From Bacteroidota bacterium (GTDB lineage Bacteria; Bacteroidota; Bacteroidia; Chitinophagales; LD1), in contig JAFDYN010000009.1 in assembly GCA_018267385.1 (NCBI GenBank), positions 124,001 to 188,000 of the forward strand: DNA of 64,000 nt. The letters are read 5' to 3'. This document shows, in pieces, positions 26,786 through 35,120 of the stretch; the first letter of the stretch is position 1; every line of letters begins with the position of its first letter. Made by a program: the position numbers and the translations under genes. A model generated the notes under the pieces. That model saw only the letters and a list, made by a program, of their open reading frames with translations. It made no database searches and was not told the origin of the DNA.

Positions 26786-27838
26786 CTATTCGCTGTCCTC
26801 GTCGTTAGTTTGGCTCTCCCAGCCCATTTTTTTAGCCTTTTTAAAAAGGTTAAAAACAGACGACTGGCTATTGTAGCCCATTAGCTCAGCGATTTGTGCC
26901 AATGTATTTCCCTCCGCCTTCAGCTCCCGCGCCTGCTCCCACTTCGCCTTGCTATCATCCACATCCTGGCCTTTCACCAGCAGCTCGAATGGGAGGCGCT
27001 GGCCAGTGTTAGTAAAGGTAAATGTCGGGCCGTCAAAGTGGAGGACAAAGCTCTCCGTCTTGTAGGTCAGCGGGAGGTAGTTGCCCTTCACGATGCAGAG
27101 GTGGCGGTCGGTAGGGCGTATGGGGTCGGGGCGCAGCTCTATCACGAGGCGCATCTTGCTCTCCAGGCCTTGGCCGGCCAGCAGGTTATTCTTGTGCGGG
27201 ATCAGGTTCTCGGTGCGCTTGCCCGTGTGGTGGAGGAAGAGGATGAGGCACTGATGCTCGCCCGCCAGTTTCTGAAAGGGCAGCAGGAAGCTCCGTATCT
27301 TATTCGTGTCCTTCAGGTCGCCCGTATATACATCGGCAAAGCAGTCTATGACCACGAGGTCGGCAGGCACGCGGGCCAGGTTGCGCTGCAGCGTCTCCAG
27401 TATATCCTCCGCCTGAAAGAGGAAGCGCAGCCGCCCTATCTCCGCATCGTCATACCGGCGCGTCTGCTGGCGCAGCAGGTAGCTGGTGGCCTCCTTCTCA
27501 TCTTCGGTAGAGACGTAGATGGCGCTGCGGTGCGTAGGCCGCAGCTCAAAGCCGAGCCAGTCGGCATCGCCCGCGGCCACAGCTATGGCCAGCTGGCGCA
27601 GCAGGGAGCTTTTGCCCGTATCGCTGGTGCCGGCCAGGCAGGCCACGCCCACCTTGGGGAAGACGGGGTGTATCAGCGAGGGTATCTCCGCTCCCGCATG
27701 GCGGCGGAGGTCATCCGCGCGGTGCTCGTCAGGGCAACTGTCCAGCGAGTCAAAGGCGGCATCTAGATAGGCATCGAGTTCTTCGGGTGTGAGGCGGGGC
27801 TTGGGGGTTTCATCACCTTCTGTAGGTTCCGTGTTCAT
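26786..27838 (-). CDS. RepA/AAA_25-like hexameric ATPase with C-terminal HTH
   Basis: 350 aa from the ATG at 27838. The core is RecA-fold: Walker A G-T-S-D-T-G-K-S-S (70-78), AIYVSTEDE (about 108-116), Walker B DLVVIDCFADV and LILFLHHTGKR (about 205-215), as in plasmid RepA helicases. The tail (about 300-345) reads NTLAQIAELMGYNSQSSVFN, a helix-turn-helix. It probably unwinds DNA or loads a replisome for a mobile element, with the DUF6371 protein as primase-like partner. The two genes are now separated by the 1.76-kb inverted-repeat cassette. A longer start at 27904 gives a non-conserved extension. Confidence 0.8.
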   Translation of the reverse strand: MNTEPTEGDETPKPRLTPEELDAYLDAAFDSLDSCPDEHRADDLRRHAGAEIPSLIHPVFPKVGVACLAGTSDTGKSSLLRQLAIAVAAGDADWLGFELRPTHRSAIYVSTEDEKEATSYLLRQQTRRYDDAEIGRLRFLFQAEDILETLQRNLARVPADLVVIDCFADVYTGDLKDTNKIRSFLLPFQKLAGEHQCLILFLHHTGKRTENLIPHKNNLLAGQGLESKMRLVIELRPDPIRPTDRHLCIVKGNYLPLTYKTESFVLHFDGPTFTFTNTGQRLPFELLVKGQDVDDSKAKWEQARELKAEGNTLAQIAELMGYNSQSSVFNLFKKAKKMGWESQTNDEDSE

Positions 27839-28207
27839 GGTTTCAATTTTTGCGTTTAAAGTAAATAAAGAGCTGCTGCAGACGGCCGTCATGAGCGAGT
27901 GCAAATATAGTATTTTTACGCACTTTTTGCAGTCATCAAGGCAGCACTTTTATTCACAAACGCGAGGGTAAGTTTTTTGAGCGAAAGGGTTGGCGGAGTG
28001 GTGGGATTGGCTAACGGAAAGGGATATTGCATGAACGACATTTCTCCTCCCCGACTGCCCGTGGTTGTGCGTCCCCGCCCGCCACAAGTGTAGCGCCCAG
28101 CCTGTGATCGGTGGGGACACCGACCACGGACAGATTAAGGCGCTCCATGTTTGTCGTTGGTGACGCTAGGCTAAACACTAGCGACGACAGAGGACGTCAA
28201 TATCAAG
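27839..28207. other. Structured non-coding tract between the nuclease-like and RepA-like genes
   Basis: No gene was found in 369 nt. A -7-like TATATTTG lies on the minus strand at 27909-27902, 63 nt before the RepA-like ATG. Two hairpins lie nearer the nuclease-like gene: CGGTG/CACCG around 28109-28122 and CGCTAG/CTAGCG around 28164-28183. The second can extend by GTCGT/ACGAC. The tract is GC-rich, unlike the gene to its right. It could be a small RNA, terminator pair or element end. Confidence 0.45.
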
Positions 28208-29677
28208 CTAGGCATTAGATGCAGAAATTTTGTTATCCTGTCGTGCATCAATTAAAATAATGTTTTGATCGTTGACCATACTTAACGCTCTCAATGTTTT
28301 TTCCACGGAGCGATACTCCTTTCCAGTAAAGTAAATAATAACCTTATATCCAGCACTAGCCGAGCTAGCTTGTTTATATATTTCAAGTTGCTTCTCTAGA
28401 TTTTGCTTAAGCTTAGTGTTGCGCGCTAACTTAAATTCTACCAGTGTTTTATCTTCCGAACCATATGAAATTGCATAATCTACAGGGCCTCTACCATTGT
28501 TTACTTCACGATTTACGTCGAAAGAAGAAGCATACCAAGTTAGACGATACATTATTTGTAAATCTATTTCTCTTGTTATAGCCTGTTTGTACTTGTAGAA
28601 TAGTCGATAGCCGTCGTTTTCCTCAATCACTTTTTTTAGAAATAAAATTCGTTTCAAAGCTGCTTCTTTAGTTCTTTCAGGAGCAATATTATAGAAGCCT
28701 AAAGTTTCAAGAAGACTAGATAAGCTTTTCGTAACATGCATTAAATCCCTCACCAGTTTTACCCTCTCCTGCGCGGTATACGCTGCACTTTGAATTTCCT
28801 GTTCTTTCTGCCCTATGTACAAATCGAATAGTTGTGGATATTGCTGAAGTGTTTTATTGATAGCTTCACCTGTTTCCGACTTATTGTGTTCCTTTCTATC
28901 TTTCGGAAGTTTGGGTAGTTGCCTCTTAAAATAAGCCGATATTTCACTGCGCAATTGAATATTAGGCACAGCATTACAAAGCTCATTAAACCTCCCTTCA
29001 AGATCGTGAAGGTTAATCCAGTTATCATCTTTTGTAAGAATGTCTGATGGAGTTAACAAGATAAATTCATTTTCCTTTTGAGGGTGTACAGGCAAAAGAA
29101 ACTTTTTAGACATCCACTTTTCAAGGTCATAATCGAAGTAAGCTTTTGGAACATTAAACTCCTTTAAGAATATTGGATTAATGTTCTTCTTACTAAAGGT
29201 TTCTGTATACTGACATAAATAGTGCTTAATCAAATTAGTCGTAAAGTCACTTATATTGTCCTTACCAACACCATTATGAAATAGTCCAGCCTTTTCAAGA
29301 TGGACTGATTGAGTGTATTCTGTGTTTTCGAAAAGATATTTCAGATTCTGGGAAAGAGCTTTTGCGAACTTTTCACCTAATCCACTTCCTTCATTTCCAC
29401 CTAAACAGTAGCCTAGCCAGTTTTCTTTTACCTCTGGGAAATAATACCATTTCATTAGCTCCCCACGCTCGCTCCTTCCTTCTACTGCTCTATCTCTTAA
29501 AAAAGTCAGGTAGGTAACTATTTCATTATGTATTTCCTTGTATTCAGTCTTTTTACTAGCAAATAGTAGAAAGGGGTCTATAAATAAAGGCAAATCATTA
29601 ATCAATGAAATATTGAATGCGCCATATTGATCAAGCACAGTCTCTTCTATTTGAAAGAAATCGCAAAAAGATATCAT
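28208..29677 (-). CDS. PD-(D/E)XK nuclease-like protein, stand-alone
   Basis: 489 aa from the ATG at 29677 (a GTG two codons earlier is possible). The N-terminal part (NDLPLFIDPFLLFAS, then EIVTYLTFLRDRA) and the long helical middle match no family I can name. Near the C-terminus (about 410-440) are NGRGPVDYAISYG and TLVEFKLARN, giving D ... E-x-K in strand order. A helix with QLEIYKQ and the strand YKVIIYFTG follow. This is the PD-(D/E)XK nuclease core. AT-rich codon use and its place in an accessory island suggest transfer and a DNA-cutting or defence role. It has no methylase, helicase or specificity gene beside it. Confidence 0.6.
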   Translation of the reverse strand: MISFCDFFQIEETVLDQYGAFNISLINDLPLFIDPFLLFASKKTEYKEIHNEIVTYLTFLRDRAVEGRSERGELMKWYYFPEVKENWLGYCLGGNEGSGLGEKFAKALSQNLKYLFENTEYTQSVHLEKAGLFHNGVGKDNISDFTTNLIKHYLCQYTETFSKKNINPIFLKEFNVPKAYFDYDLEKWMSKKFLLPVHPQKENEFILLTPSDILTKDDNWINLHDLEGRFNELCNAVPNIQLRSEISAYFKRQLPKLPKDRKEHNKSETGEAINKTLQQYPQLFDLYIGQKEQEIQSAAYTAQERVKLVRDLMHVTKSLSSLLETLGFYNIAPERTKEAALKRILFLKKVIEENDGYRLFYKYKQAITREIDLQIMYRLTWYASSFDVNREVNNGRGPVDYAISYGSEDKTLVEFKLARNTKLKQNLEKQLEIYKQASSASAGYKVIIYFTGKEYRSVEKTLRALSMVNDQNIILIDARQDNKISASNA

Positions 29678-30013
29678 AGTCACAAAATTTGTAAATCAAA
29701 TAAAGAGTAATGTATTGTCTTTCGCAATCTTTATAAACATAAATCAGTATTCAAGCCTCATATTCAAACAAATGTTCCCCTTATGGTACAAGAATGAAGG
29801 GTGGCTTTATTGCGCCGAGCTGGGTACTTTGTTAGCCAATATAGATGCTTCACTCCGTTCAGCATGACAAAAGCTGCGGGCCTTCACGCTGCCAGTCAAT
29901 CTGTAGTTCCGTAAATCAGTAATTCTGTAAATCACGCAAGGGTTCCCCCCTCCCTCCCCCGTTAATCTCTGTTAAGCCCCGTCAGCCCTCTTCGGCGAAA
30001 ACGTTAGATTCGC
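29678..30013. other. Intergenic region with REP-like hairpin
   Basis: No gene was seen in 336 nt. At 29844-29868 GATGCT ... AGCATGAC forms a small hairpin with a centre like the REP elements of this genome. At 29899-29937 two CTGTA-containing repeats (TTCCGTAAATC / TTCTGTAAATC) and a C-rich tract precede the histidine kinase start. Confidence 0.45.
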
Positions 30014-31588
30014 ATGCACATGAAGCTCAGTAATATAAACGCGATCCTGATAGGTACCTGCCTCGTGCTCATAGGCCTCGTAGGCATACAGGTGGCCTGG
30101 GTGTGGCAGAGCTACCGCCTCAGGGAGGACCGCTTTGACCAGGGCGTGCTGCAGGCTATGAACCAGGTCTCGCTCAATCTGGAGATGAATGAGGCCGACA
30201 CCTACTTTCACAATGCCGGCTACCCAAACATGGGCAAGATGGTCAGCAAGATGTATGACACCGTGCAGAGCATGAAGGAGTATACCAACTTCCGCCTCAT
30301 AGACTCCGTAGGCCAGCACGCGATCAAGTTTGGCTTTAGCGATACGTCAGGGGCTTTTGTGAGCAAATTTATCGGGACGGTGACCTATCTGCAGGAGCAC
30401 CCCTCGGCCATCGTAGAAGACAAATACGACCTCGCCCAGCCCATGTCAAAGGCCGAGCGCGAACGCAAGCTGATAGAGCAGCAGTTTAAGAAATACAATA
30501 CCCTCTTTCAGGATCTCGCCGTCAAGTTTATGCTGGATGACAAGTGCCTGCACGACCGTGTGGACTCGGCACGCGTCAGCTCACTGATAGAGCGCGAGAT
30601 AGTCGAGACAGGCATCAAGACACCCTACCGCTATGCGGTGTTTGACCACTTCTCCCACGTGCCCATCATAGGCACGCTGAAAGATATGCCCAAGGCGGTC
30701 AAGATGAACTACTACACCATGCCGCTCTTTGCCAATGACCTGTACAAGAACTCCGGCATCCTGGTGCTCTACTTTCCCAATAAGAAAAGCTACCTGCTGC
30801 AGTCTATGTGGCTGATGCTGGCCACTACCATCACCTTTGTGCTGATCATCGCGGCGGCCTTTGGCACTTCGTTTTACATCATCTTCCGCCAGAAAAAGCT
30901 CGACCTGCTCAAGACCGATTTTATCAATAACATGACGCATGAGTTTAAGACGCCTGTGGCCTCTATCTCCCTCGCTACGCAGATGATGAAGAATGAGAAA
31001 ATACTGGCCGATCCCGAAAAGATCAAACGCTACTCAGGCATCATAGAGGAGGAAAACAAGCGCCTGAGCGGCCATATAGAGAATGTACTGCAGGTGGCGC
31101 GCTTTGACAAGGGAGAGTTTAAGCTCAACCTGTCTGACATACACATCAATGAGCTGCTGGGCGATATCTGCGACAGCCTGGAGCTGCGCATCTCCTCAGA
31201 GAATGGCGAGCTGACACGCCACCTGGATGCGGTGAATGACAAGATACGCGGAGACAAGGCACATATCAGCAATGTGATCTATAATGTAATAGAGAACGCG
31301 ATCAAATACCGCAAGGAGGAAATGCTGCATATCAAGGTGTCCTCCTCCAGCGATAGCCGCGGTGTGACCATAGCCGTAGAGGACAATGGTATAGGTATCT
31401 CTGCCGAAAACCAGAAGATGATCTTTGAGAAATTTTACCGGGTGCCTACCGGCAATATCCACAATGTCAAGGGTTTTGGCCTCGGCCTGAGCTATGTCAA
31501 GATCATAGTAGATGCCCACGCCGGCACGATCAGGGTCTCCAGCGAGCTGGGCCGTGGCAGTCGCTTTGAGATTTTCCTACCTTTTTAA
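30014..31588 (+). CDS. Sensor histidine kinase, RprX-like
   Basis: 524 aa. Two membrane helices (about 8-28 and 268-290) bracket a periplasmic sensor region of about 240 aa. The HisKA H-box is N-N-M-T-H-E-F-K-T-P (His at about 312). The HATPase domain has N-V-I-E-N-A-I-K-Y (N-box), VEDNGIGIS (G1) and GFGLGLSYVK (G2). It should phosphorylate the response regulator encoded 99 nt downstream; the pair resembles RprX/RprY of Bacteroides. The ATG at 30020 is an equally good start. The signal sensed is unknown. Confidence 0.93.
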   Translation: MHMKLSNINAILIGTCLVLIGLVGIQVAWVWQSYRLREDRFDQGVLQAMNQVSLNLEMNEADTYFHNAGYPNMGKMVSKMYDTVQSMKEYTNFRLIDSVGQHAIKFGFSDTSGAFVSKFIGTVTYLQEHPSAIVEDKYDLAQPMSKAERERKLIEQQFKKYNTLFQDLAVKFMLDDKCLHDRVDSARVSSLIEREIVETGIKTPYRYAVFDHFSHVPIIGTLKDMPKAVKMNYYTMPLFANDLYKNSGILVLYFPNKKSYLLQSMWLMLATTITFVLIIAAAFGTSFYIIFRQKKLDLLKTDFINNMTHEFKTPVASISLATQMMKNEKILADPEKIKRYSGIIEEENKRLSGHIENVLQVARFDKGEFKLNLSDIHINELLGDICDSLELRISSENGELTRHLDAVNDKIRGDKAHISNVIYNVIENAIKYRKEEMLHIKVSSSSDSRGVTIAVEDNGIGISAENQKMIFEKFYRVPTGNIHNVKGFGLGLSYVKIIVDAHAGTIRVSSELGRGSRFEIFLPF

Positions 31589-31617
31589 GGCGTTCGCCGA
31601 CAATTTTGTAAAGTTTT

Positions 31618-31672
31618 GTTAATTGGTTAATGATGGTTAAACTGTTAAATTTAACCTTGTCTAACTTGTTAA
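31618..31672 (+). promoter_or_regulatory. Cluster of GTTAA repeats before the response regulator
   Basis: Five GTTAA pentamers begin at 31618, 31626, 31636, 31644 and 31668 in the 99-nt gap between kinase and regulator genes. Spacings of 8-10 nt between the first four put them on nearly one face of the helix. They may be binding sites for the OmpR-type regulator; this is inference. Confidence 0.4.
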
Positions 31673-31687
31673 AAAATAACCCCTACC

Positions 31688-32383
31688 ATGGCAATCAAAA
31701 GGCGCATTCTGCTGGTGGAAGATGACAACAATCTCGGAAACCTGCTCCAGGACTCTCTCGAACTCAAAAACTATGATGTGACGCTGAAACGTAACGGCGA
31801 CGACGGCTGGAACGAATTCAAAGCAGGCAAGTTTGACATGTGCATCCTGGACGTGATGATGCCCAAAAAGGATGGCTTCACCCTGGCCAAAGAGATACGC
31901 CGCACCAACTCTCAGGTGCCTATCATCTTCCTCACCGCCAAGGTGCTCAAGGAAGATACCATAGAAGGCCTCAAGATCGGCGCAGATGACTACCTGACCA
32001 AGCCCTTTAGCATGGAGGAGCTGACCCTGCGCATGGACAATATATTCAAGCGCGTGCCTAAGGCAGAAGTGAGCGAGCAGAATGAATTTATGATAGGCCG
32101 CTACGTGTTTAATAATGCCAGCCGCACCCTCACACTGGATGGCGGCACCCCGCTCAAGCTCACTACCAAAGAATCAGAACTGCTCAAGATGCTGGCCGTA
32201 CACCTGGACCGCCTGCTGGAGCGCGATATAGCGCTGAATACGGTATGGGGCACCGATAGCTACTTTGCCGGCCGCAGCATGGACGTCTACATAGCCAAGC
32301 TCCGCAAATACCTGAAGGAAGACACGAACGTAGAGATCCTGAATGTACACGGCACAGGCTTCAAGCTCCTGGTCAAGAAATAA
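31688..32383 (+). CDS. OmpR-family response regulator, RprY-like
   Basis: 231 aa. The receiver domain (about 5-120) has the acidic pocket EDD, phosphoacceptor D56 in CILDVMMPKKDG, T in IIFLTAK and the conserved lysine in DDYLTKPFS. The winged-helix domain (about 135-230) has LKLTTKESELLKML and the recognition helix SMDVYIAKLRKYL, then the wing ILNVHGTGFKL. It is paired with the kinase upstream. Target genes are unknown; autoregulation through the GTTAA cluster is possible. Confidence 0.95.
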   Translation: MAIKRRILLVEDDNNLGNLLQDSLELKNYDVTLKRNGDDGWNEFKAGKFDMCILDVMMPKKDGFTLAKEIRRTNSQVPIIFLTAKVLKEDTIEGLKIGADDYLTKPFSMEELTLRMDNIFKRVPKAEVSEQNEFMIGRYVFNNASRTLTLDGGTPLKLTTKESELLKMLAVHLDRLLERDIALNTVWGTDSYFAGRSMDVYIAKLRKYLKEDTNVEILNVHGTGFKLLVKK

Positions 32384-32405
32384 TAGAAGCTACATCAAGA
32401 TAGTA

Positions 32406-32432
32406 AGCCCTGCCACCGGCGGGGCTTTTTTT
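32406..32432 (+). terminator. Rho-independent terminator after the two-component genes
   Basis: AGCCCTGCC pairs with GGCGGGGCT (9 bp with one G-T pair, 3-nt loop) and seven T residues follow. It lies 23 nt past the response-regulator stop. Confidence 0.9.
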
Positions 32433-32438
32433 ATGATC

Positions 32439-32575
32439 CGTCATTGCGAGGAGTACCGCCTCGGGACGACGTGGCAATCCGGAACTTAATACATCGTAGC
32501 ATTTCAGCAGTATACACGGGAACCCAGAGGATAGGCATATTCCAGATTGCTTCGTCGTGCCTCCTCGCAATGACG
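32439..32575. repeat. Inward-facing pair of REP-like elements
   Basis: One arm (32439-32480) starts CGTCATTGCGAGGAG and ends GTGGCAATCC. The other (32542-32575) is the inverted form, ending CTCCTCGCAATGACG. The arms can pair over about 60 nt. The same unit occurs singly at 24924-24957. Confidence 0.8.
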
Positions 32576-32581
32576 ACTTCA

Positions 32582-32926
32582 TCAATTTGCCCCCACGATC
32601 ATCTTCTCTACCTCCTCCAGCTGTTGCAGGGACATTTTGGCCAGTAGCTTATTGATATCGGTCTTCTTCTCCCGCTGGCGTATACTGTGCAGCGGATGGT
32701 CTTCCCGATTGTCCAGCAGATTGTCAGGAAACCACTCGAAGAGGTCATTGGGTGTACAGTTTAGTGCTACACAGAGCCGCTCGATGTGGTCAATGCGTAT
32801 TTGAGCGACCTTATGATTCTTGTATTTATGTGCTATGAACGGCACGAAGCCGCTCTCTACGAGAAACTTGTAGGGCTGATGGATATTGCGGGCCTTGAAT
32901 ATCCGGCTAAGATTGAGCGTCAGCAT
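32582..32926 (-). CDS. Helix-turn-helix (XRE-like) regulator
   Basis: 114 aa from the ATG at 32926. MLTLNLSRIFKARNI starts the first helix. The HTH core is shown by I-A-H-K-Y-K-N-H-K-V-A-Q-I-R-I-D-H-I-E-R-L-C (quoted by single residues) and VALNCTPNDLFEW, the usual XRE ending. A short linker and a helical tail (DINKLLAKMSLQQLEEVEKM) follow. Such regulators are common orphans in Bacteroidota. An upstream GTG (32944) adds six residues and is possible. No operator or partner gene is evident. Confidence 0.8.
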   Translation of the reverse strand: MLTLNLSRIFKARNIHQPYKFLVESGFVPFIAHKYKNHKVAQIRIDHIERLCVALNCTPNDLFEWFPDNLLDNREDHPLHSIRQREKKTDINKLLAKMSLQQLEEVEKMIVGAN

Positions 32927-33137
32927 GACGGGCAGTTTTGTCACCGCAAAAGTGGCTCAATGGCTTTTAAGTTCTGTAACTCAATATTGACATTTGTGGA
33001 TAAGGCTTCGCCCCGGTCAAAGTATAGCTATCCCAAAGGCAATCGCGGCTACAAGGCTTCCACTTCTACTTATCGCTTCGCAAAGTACAGCTACAAAAGT
33101 GCAAAGTAGCGATCCGTAATGAAACGATAACATAACG
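32927..33137. other. Intergenic region, nothing recognised
   Basis: No gene, terminator or promoter consensus was seen between the HTH gene start and the MITE-like repeat. A minus-strand CACTTTTG just upstream of the HTH gene is one base from a -7 box. Confidence 0.4.
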
Positions 33138-33320
33138 CGTCATTCCGAGAAAATTCCCGTGGAAATATGCATGCTATTTTCTAAGGAATCCCAAGCTCAG
33201 CAGGACCGGTGATGCACTCATCAGGATTTGTGTATTCGGGGATTCCTTCCCGACCAGAGGTGCGGGACAGGTCAGTTTTATCTCGTTAATTTTATGTTTT
33301 GGAAAAACTTCGGAATGACG
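33138..33320. mobile_element. MITE-like intergenic repeat, copy 1 (183 bp)
   Basis: Its ends are inverted repeats, CGTCATTCCGA and TCGGAATGACG (11 bp). Inside, AAGGAATCCC faces GGGATTCCTT. A second copy at 37538-37700 shares GAGAAAATTCC, AGGACCGGTG, TATTCGGGG and CAGTTTTAT in the same order. It encodes nothing. It ends 10 nt past the stop of the alkylation-repair gene. No parent transposase is in the window. Confidence 0.75.
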
Positions 33321-33330
33321 TACCTATTTG

Positions 33331-34038
33331 TTAGCAGCGTACCGTTTTCTTCTTCTTACCCAGGTTGCCACGGGCATCTATCTTGTCTATATAGTCAGAG
33401 ATATTTGGCACCCGGCAGGCGGTGCCACCCATGTCTACTTGTATGGCTCCCATCTTGTCGCCGGTCTTTCTGGCCAGCTCAGTGAGGGAGGTGATGTACG
33501 CTCCGGCCATGAGCACAAAGCCGTTCATGCAGTAGCGCACCCGGTTAGGCGCTTTGTGTATCTCCTTGCCTACCCGCTCTATCAGGCTTTTGTAGAGTTT
33601 CAGGTCCAGCTCTGCGTCGGGTTTTAGCGCAGCGATATTGCCCAGCGCAGACCAGCCCGCACAGGCTATCTGCGGCTTGTCGCTATCTATCCACTCCAGC
33701 GCCAGCTCCAGCCCGTAGGGGCTCTCTGCGGTGACCCATGCCACCGGGTACTCAGACAGCATGTACCAGTAGGCCTTATCGGCCCATTTCTGCAGGTCTT
33801 TCTTCGTCATTTTAGACGAGTCTGCTATCAGCCCTGCCAGGTACATAGCATCAGACACGCCCGAGTCAAAAAGCTCCATAGACAGCTTGTAGTCGGTCTT
33901 GACGCGCTTCATGATCTTCTTGAGGTCTTCCACTTTCACGCCATAGAATGGCTCCCGCGCACCATGATTGGTGAGGACTTTCTTGACAGAGGGCGAGCCG
34001 AGCTTTTCCAGCTCAGCCAGTACTTCTTTGGAGGTCAT
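33331..34038 (-). CDS. DNA alkylation repair protein (AlkD-like HEAT repeat)
   Basis: 235 aa, normal length for the family. The helical-repeat pattern starts TSKEVLAELEKLGSPSVKK and carries YGVKVEDLKKIMKRVK (about 32-47), WVTAESPYGLELALEWI (about 101-117), and RVRYCMNGFVLMAGAY (about 165-180). AlkC/AlkD-type proteins excise N3- or N7-alkylated bases. The residues that face the lesion in AlkD could not be checked by eye. It may share a leftward transcript with the GreA-like gene 30 nt upstream. Confidence 0.88.
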   Translation of the reverse strand: MTSKEVLAELEKLGSPSVKKVLTNHGAREPFYGVKVEDLKKIMKRVKTDYKLSMELFDSGVSDAMYLAGLIADSSKMTKKDLQKWADKAYWYMLSEYPVAWVTAESPYGLELALEWIDSDKPQIACAGWSALGNIAALKPDAELDLKLYKSLIERVGKEIHKAPNRVRYCMNGFVLMAGAYITSLTELARKTGDKMGAIQVDMGGTACRVPNISDYIDKIDARGNLGKKKKTVRC

Positions 34039-34068
34039 GATAGCAGGTTTAGGCTGCCAATATACTAT

Positions 34069-34545
34069 TTAGAATATATCGGATAAAATCAGCGCCTTGC
34101 CATTCAGGGTCACTGTATCACCTTTTGATTTGCCACGCAGCAGGCCGGATAGCGGCGCCTTCGGCGAAAGCGCTACTACTTTCAAACCTTCAAAGGTCAT
34201 GACACCCAGCCCCGTTGCGATAAAGTACAGCACATCACCACCGGAGATGATAGCCCCATTTTCAGCTTTATCATACTGCTTCTCGCAGTCTATCCCGAGG
34301 AACTGGTTTCGGTCATCTATGGCTACGCTGAGCTGGTAGGCATAGTTGTCGCGCTCTATGTGGCTCATAGCGCGGCCTGTCTCATACTTGTCACCGGCGC
34401 TGCTTTTGTCCTCGCTATTGGCAGACTCCTGAGCCTGCTCCATAGCGGCAGTGGCTGTATCTATACGCTGCTGTATCAGTGCGAGGCAGTGCGCCCGCAG
34501 ACGGCTTTTGAAGGCTAGTTTATCGGTAAGAGTATGGAGAACCAA
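34069..34545 (-). CDS. GreA/GreB-like transcript cleavage factor homologue
   Basis: 158 aa. The N-terminal half (about 1-60) is helical and acidic (ESANSEDKSSAGDKYETGRAM), placed like the Gre coiled coil but without its usual length. The C-terminal half, VLYFIATGLGVM ... ALSPKAPLSGLLRGKSKGD, has the PLG-(x)-LLG-K-x-x-G-D pattern of the Gre FKBP-like domain. Proteins like this are often misnamed 3-oxoacyl-ACP synthase in Bacteroidota databases. A Gre-like or RNA-polymerase-binding role is likely, not proven. Confidence 0.75.
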   Translation of the reverse strand: MVLHTLTDKLAFKSRLRAHCLALIQQRIDTATAAMEQAQESANSEDKSSAGDKYETGRAMSHIERDNYAYQLSVAIDDRNQFLGIDCEKQYDKAENGAIISGGDVLYFIATGLGVMTFEGLKVVALSPKAPLSGLLRGKSKGDTVTLNGKALILSDIF

Positions 34546-34659
34546 GAATCAAGAATTTAGAACCAAGATATTAAAACCATGAAAGAAGCCGGCGTTATTG
34601 CCTTTCCGGATCTATATCTTGTGTATTCATTCTTGTTTCTTGACTCTTGATTCTACCCT

Positions 34660-34983
34660 CTACGCCAGTATCTGGCTCTGATCTATAGAGCGGTCGTACT
34701 CCTCTCGCGTGATCTCCTGATTGAGGTAGCGCTTGGTCTGTGTATTGAGCTCGATGGCCCGGTCTACATTGGCAGATGGCAGTATCACTCCGTTGGAGCA
34801 GATATCACAGTATAGTATGTGCTTATTCTCATAGGGTATGACCGGTATGAAGAAAAGGGTGAACCAGGTGCGCATACGCGCCAGGTGCCAGTAGGAATCA
34901 TTATTGCATTTGGAGCATTTGACCGGTACGGTCTGTCCATAGTCTGTGCGGGTGCGACGGCCCCATCCGAATACAAAGAACAT
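34660..34983 (-). CDS. Zinc-ribbon membrane-associated protein
   Basis: 107 aa. Two CxxC pairs are seen: KCSKCNND (about 22-29) and YCDICSNG (about 58-65), separated by a hydrophobic stretch (TWFTLFFIPVIPY). The layout resembles the small zinc-ribbon family with a tryptophan-rich N-terminus (MFFVFGWGRRT) seen across bacteria. The zinc role is inferred from the cysteines; the cellular role is unknown. The C-terminus is a charged helix with an EEYDRSIDQ motif. Confidence 0.75.
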   Translation of the reverse strand: MFFVFGWGRRTRTDYGQTVPVKCSKCNNDSYWHLARMRTWFTLFFIPVIPYENKHILYCDICSNGVILPSANVDRAIELNTQTKRYLNQEITREEYDRSIDQSQILA

Positions 34984-35120
34984 ACGCTTTAGTAGGTTTT
35001 AGGTGATGTAATACTGCTAATGTAAGAAAATAGGCGAAAAAGACGAGGATCAAGTGCCACATCCGAAATCCTACATCCGAAATCCCACCAATCGCTACCT
35101 TCGCCACACAAAGACAAAAC

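Noticed and set aside
26894-27766. 290-aa plus-strand frame
   Set aside because: Antisense of the RepA-like ATPase gene, which has Walker motifs; high GC makes long antisense frames common.
27839-28207. Retron-type msr-msd RNA
   Set aside because: Hairpins are present, but no reverse transcriptase gene lies in the window.
32373-32585. 70-aa minus-strand frame
   Set aside because: It is a translation of the REP-like pair and terminator.
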